Below are positions 14,201 to 14,518 of a DNA stretch of 14,518 nucleotides, piece by piece. Each line of letters begins with the position of its first letter. Positions within the stretch are counted from its first letter, which is position 1. The DNA comes from CAVSNH01 sp963729275 (GTDB lineage Bacteria > Actinomycetota > Acidimicrobiia > Acidimicrobiales > RAAP-2): positions 1 to 14,518 of the forward strand of contig CAVSNH010000011.1 of assembly GCA_963729275.1 (NCBI GenBank). Reading direction: 5' to 3'. Position numbers and translations under genes: made by a program. The notes under the pieces were generated by a model that had not been told where the DNA came from, did no database searches, and worked only from the letters and a program-made list of their open reading frames with translations.

Positions 14201-14518
14201 ACATCGAGCAGGCCGGATCGCAGTCGGCCTTCGGCCAGCCCATCTCCAACGGCGAGAGCCTTGGAGGAGCAAGCGGCGGAACCGAGAACTACCCGACCTG
14301 TACCGGCGGGGTCGGGGTGTCCGCCTCCGGCGGCCTGGGCGACGCCTGGACGATCAATACGGCCAACCCGCTGCCCACCCCGACCGACACCAACCCGTCG
14401 GCGGCCCAGGGTGACCTGCCATCGTCGAACCTGGATCTGGCCAGTGCCGACAGCACCACCAACTACATCGGCGGTTGCTGGGGCGGGACGAATATCCTGG
14501 CCTCGACCAGCACCACCT
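11284..14518 (+). CDS. Secreted multi-repeat Ig-like surface protein (partial, 3' end beyond window)
   Basis: The frame is open from ATG 11284 to the window edge, 1078 residues without a stop. An in-frame TGA at 11236-11238 with no other start codon after it fixes the start; GGGGGA lies 3 nt upstream. Residues 1-66 are a long signal peptide: a hydrophilic 28-residue lead, KLGFKGVGRLILGLVLLIGTF, and an APAFAAG cleavage region. Six tandem repeats of about 130 residues follow (71-839), each Ig-like in its Thr/Ser/Gly-rich beta pattern and each ending in a TSGTLTIT-type strand. Residues 840 onward are a different Trp- and Asn-containing region with scattered Cys. It is probably a cell-surface or secreted structural or adhesive protein. 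No catalytic motif or anchor is visible, but the C-terminus is missing. No exact family is recognised. Confidence 0.85.
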   Translation, partial: MFSDELFSDDAAVPEVGRSRPQYRRSGGKLGFKGVGRLILGLVLLIGTFTGLTVEAVLTAAPAFAAGTYTCSTPASGGTSATFYTGVTNTENVACYGVSGVSGTTAYPASITVNTGALPSGATQGTSTSSSPACTTSTSGSGTTEEYILTCAITDDPTPSQVGAGPGTGGTYPISYTANPGTDGGTALNSGTLTITVSNTTQTCIDPATAGTSAKFIAGYTNTYTVECENETHVSGQTQYPSSIALTSGTGPADAPVTFATSTSSTPPCTTGTSGSGTTEEYILECALSFAPTTADVGTAYPFTFTPTTNGVAGATSGTLTITPGTETMTCTAPASGGTSTTFSSSAGGTNNSYNVACYGETAATGVTGPTPYPTSIVPTTPANLPADLVSATSTSSTPACTKSTSGSGTTEEYILTCPQTEDAVSTDNGSYSSTFTSSDSNSGATATSGAWNLTVVGPSDVCTAPATGGTSTTFKVGIANSYAVTCYGTGFASSSSGNYPASITLNSGTLPADASEATSTSSSPACTQSTSGSGVTEEYILTCDVTETPTAADVGTYGPVTFSATPGASGGNTVTTGNWTLTVAGINPTCTAPASGGTAATFYEGSANSYTVECYAESGVSGTTAYPSSIAIASGSLPADGNPTFATSTSSSPACTTGTSGSGTTEEYILECALADTPTSSDGGSYPLTFTATGPGGAGTATSGALTVTITPPTTTCSTPAAGGTSVSWVDGTAESETITCYSQGFSSSNAGNYPASITLNSGTLPSGSSEATSLGSSPACTTATSGSGVSEEYELECKVTDTPTYATNGTYHLTFLATGGTNGAPNAVSGTLTITIAQPAPSWETDGSTDGNYYSAIKGVPFCFDLAVTTSTSGGATTGSPGSLPLTSLTAGTTPSGVANYSIKNVNLAAGTAQICGTNNNTAASAPVTMAPVATNTGGSATDSIPLWSQNECTWTASGSTSVSMFDTNQDIEQAGSQSAFGQPISNGESLGGASGGTENYPTCTGGVGVSASGGLGDAWTINTANPLPTPTDTNPSAAQGDLPSSNLDLASADSTTNYIGGCWGGTNILASTSTT
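11494..13800 (+). repeat. Six tandem ~127-133-residue four-Cys repeats within the surface protein
   Basis: Repeats begin at Cys codons 11494, 11893, 12274, 12670, 13054 and 13435, i.e. periods of 133, 127, 132, 128 and 127 residues; the last ends near 13800. Each carries four Cys; in repeat 1 they are residues 71, 95, 134 and 151, compatible with two disulfides per domain. The best kept block is S-T-S-S-S-P-A-C, then T-S-G-S-G, then T-E-E-Y-I-L-x-C; the EEYIL codons begin at 11716, 12121, 12517, 12895, 13282 and 13660. Repeats differ elsewhere, mainly in loops. Repeats 2 and 5 share a TFATSTSS variant and ILEC, while 4 and 6 share an SNYPASITLNSGTLP-like strand, suggesting block duplication. 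Confidence 0.88.

Overview
The window is GC-rich DNA with many GTG and TTG starts, purine-rich ribosome binding sites and dense GC3-biased genes. This points to an actinobacterium. The large secreted Ig-like repeat protein and the mix of families are compatible with Acidimicrobiia or a related uncultured lineage, but that placement is inference. There are no rRNA, tRNA, CRISPR or transposase signals.

Layout. (1) Positions 8-2730, minus strand: a nitroreductase-family flavoprotein, a phosphoribosyltransferase-fold protein and an MFS transporter read in that order and look like one transcription unit. A DosR-like half-box lies just upstream of the nitroreductase start. (2) Positions 2963-3394, plus strand: a small lipoprotein with a perfect 9-bp dyad in its leader. 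(3) Positions 3414-7710, minus strand: two large polytopic membrane proteins that are diverged paralogues. They share a GHPED motif and an FQP motif exactly 36 residues apart, and probably have a GT-C-like (GT87/DUF2029-like) fold. A small lipoprotein gene and a 23-bp perfect tandem duplication lie between them. (4) Positions 7910-10578: a stand-alone STAS protein on the plus strand, convergent with a minus-strand histidine kinase and NarL/LuxR response regulator pair that overlap by 4 bp. (5) Positions 10579-11283: a 705-bp non-coding stretch. (6) Positions 11284 to the window edge, plus strand: a secreted protein with six Ig-like repeats of about 130 residues, each with four cysteines, running off the end.

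The most interesting unexplained structure is a 34-bp element present twice with 32/34 identity (7778-7811 and 11109-11142). Both copies have the same orientation and lie 98 and 141 bp upstream of the STAS and repeat-protein start codons. Each contains an imperfect dyad of 9-bp arms around a 9-bp spacer. The two copies bracket the two-component operon. A testable model is that the response regulator, or another factor, co-controls the STAS protein, the divergent membrane protein and the giant surface protein through this element.
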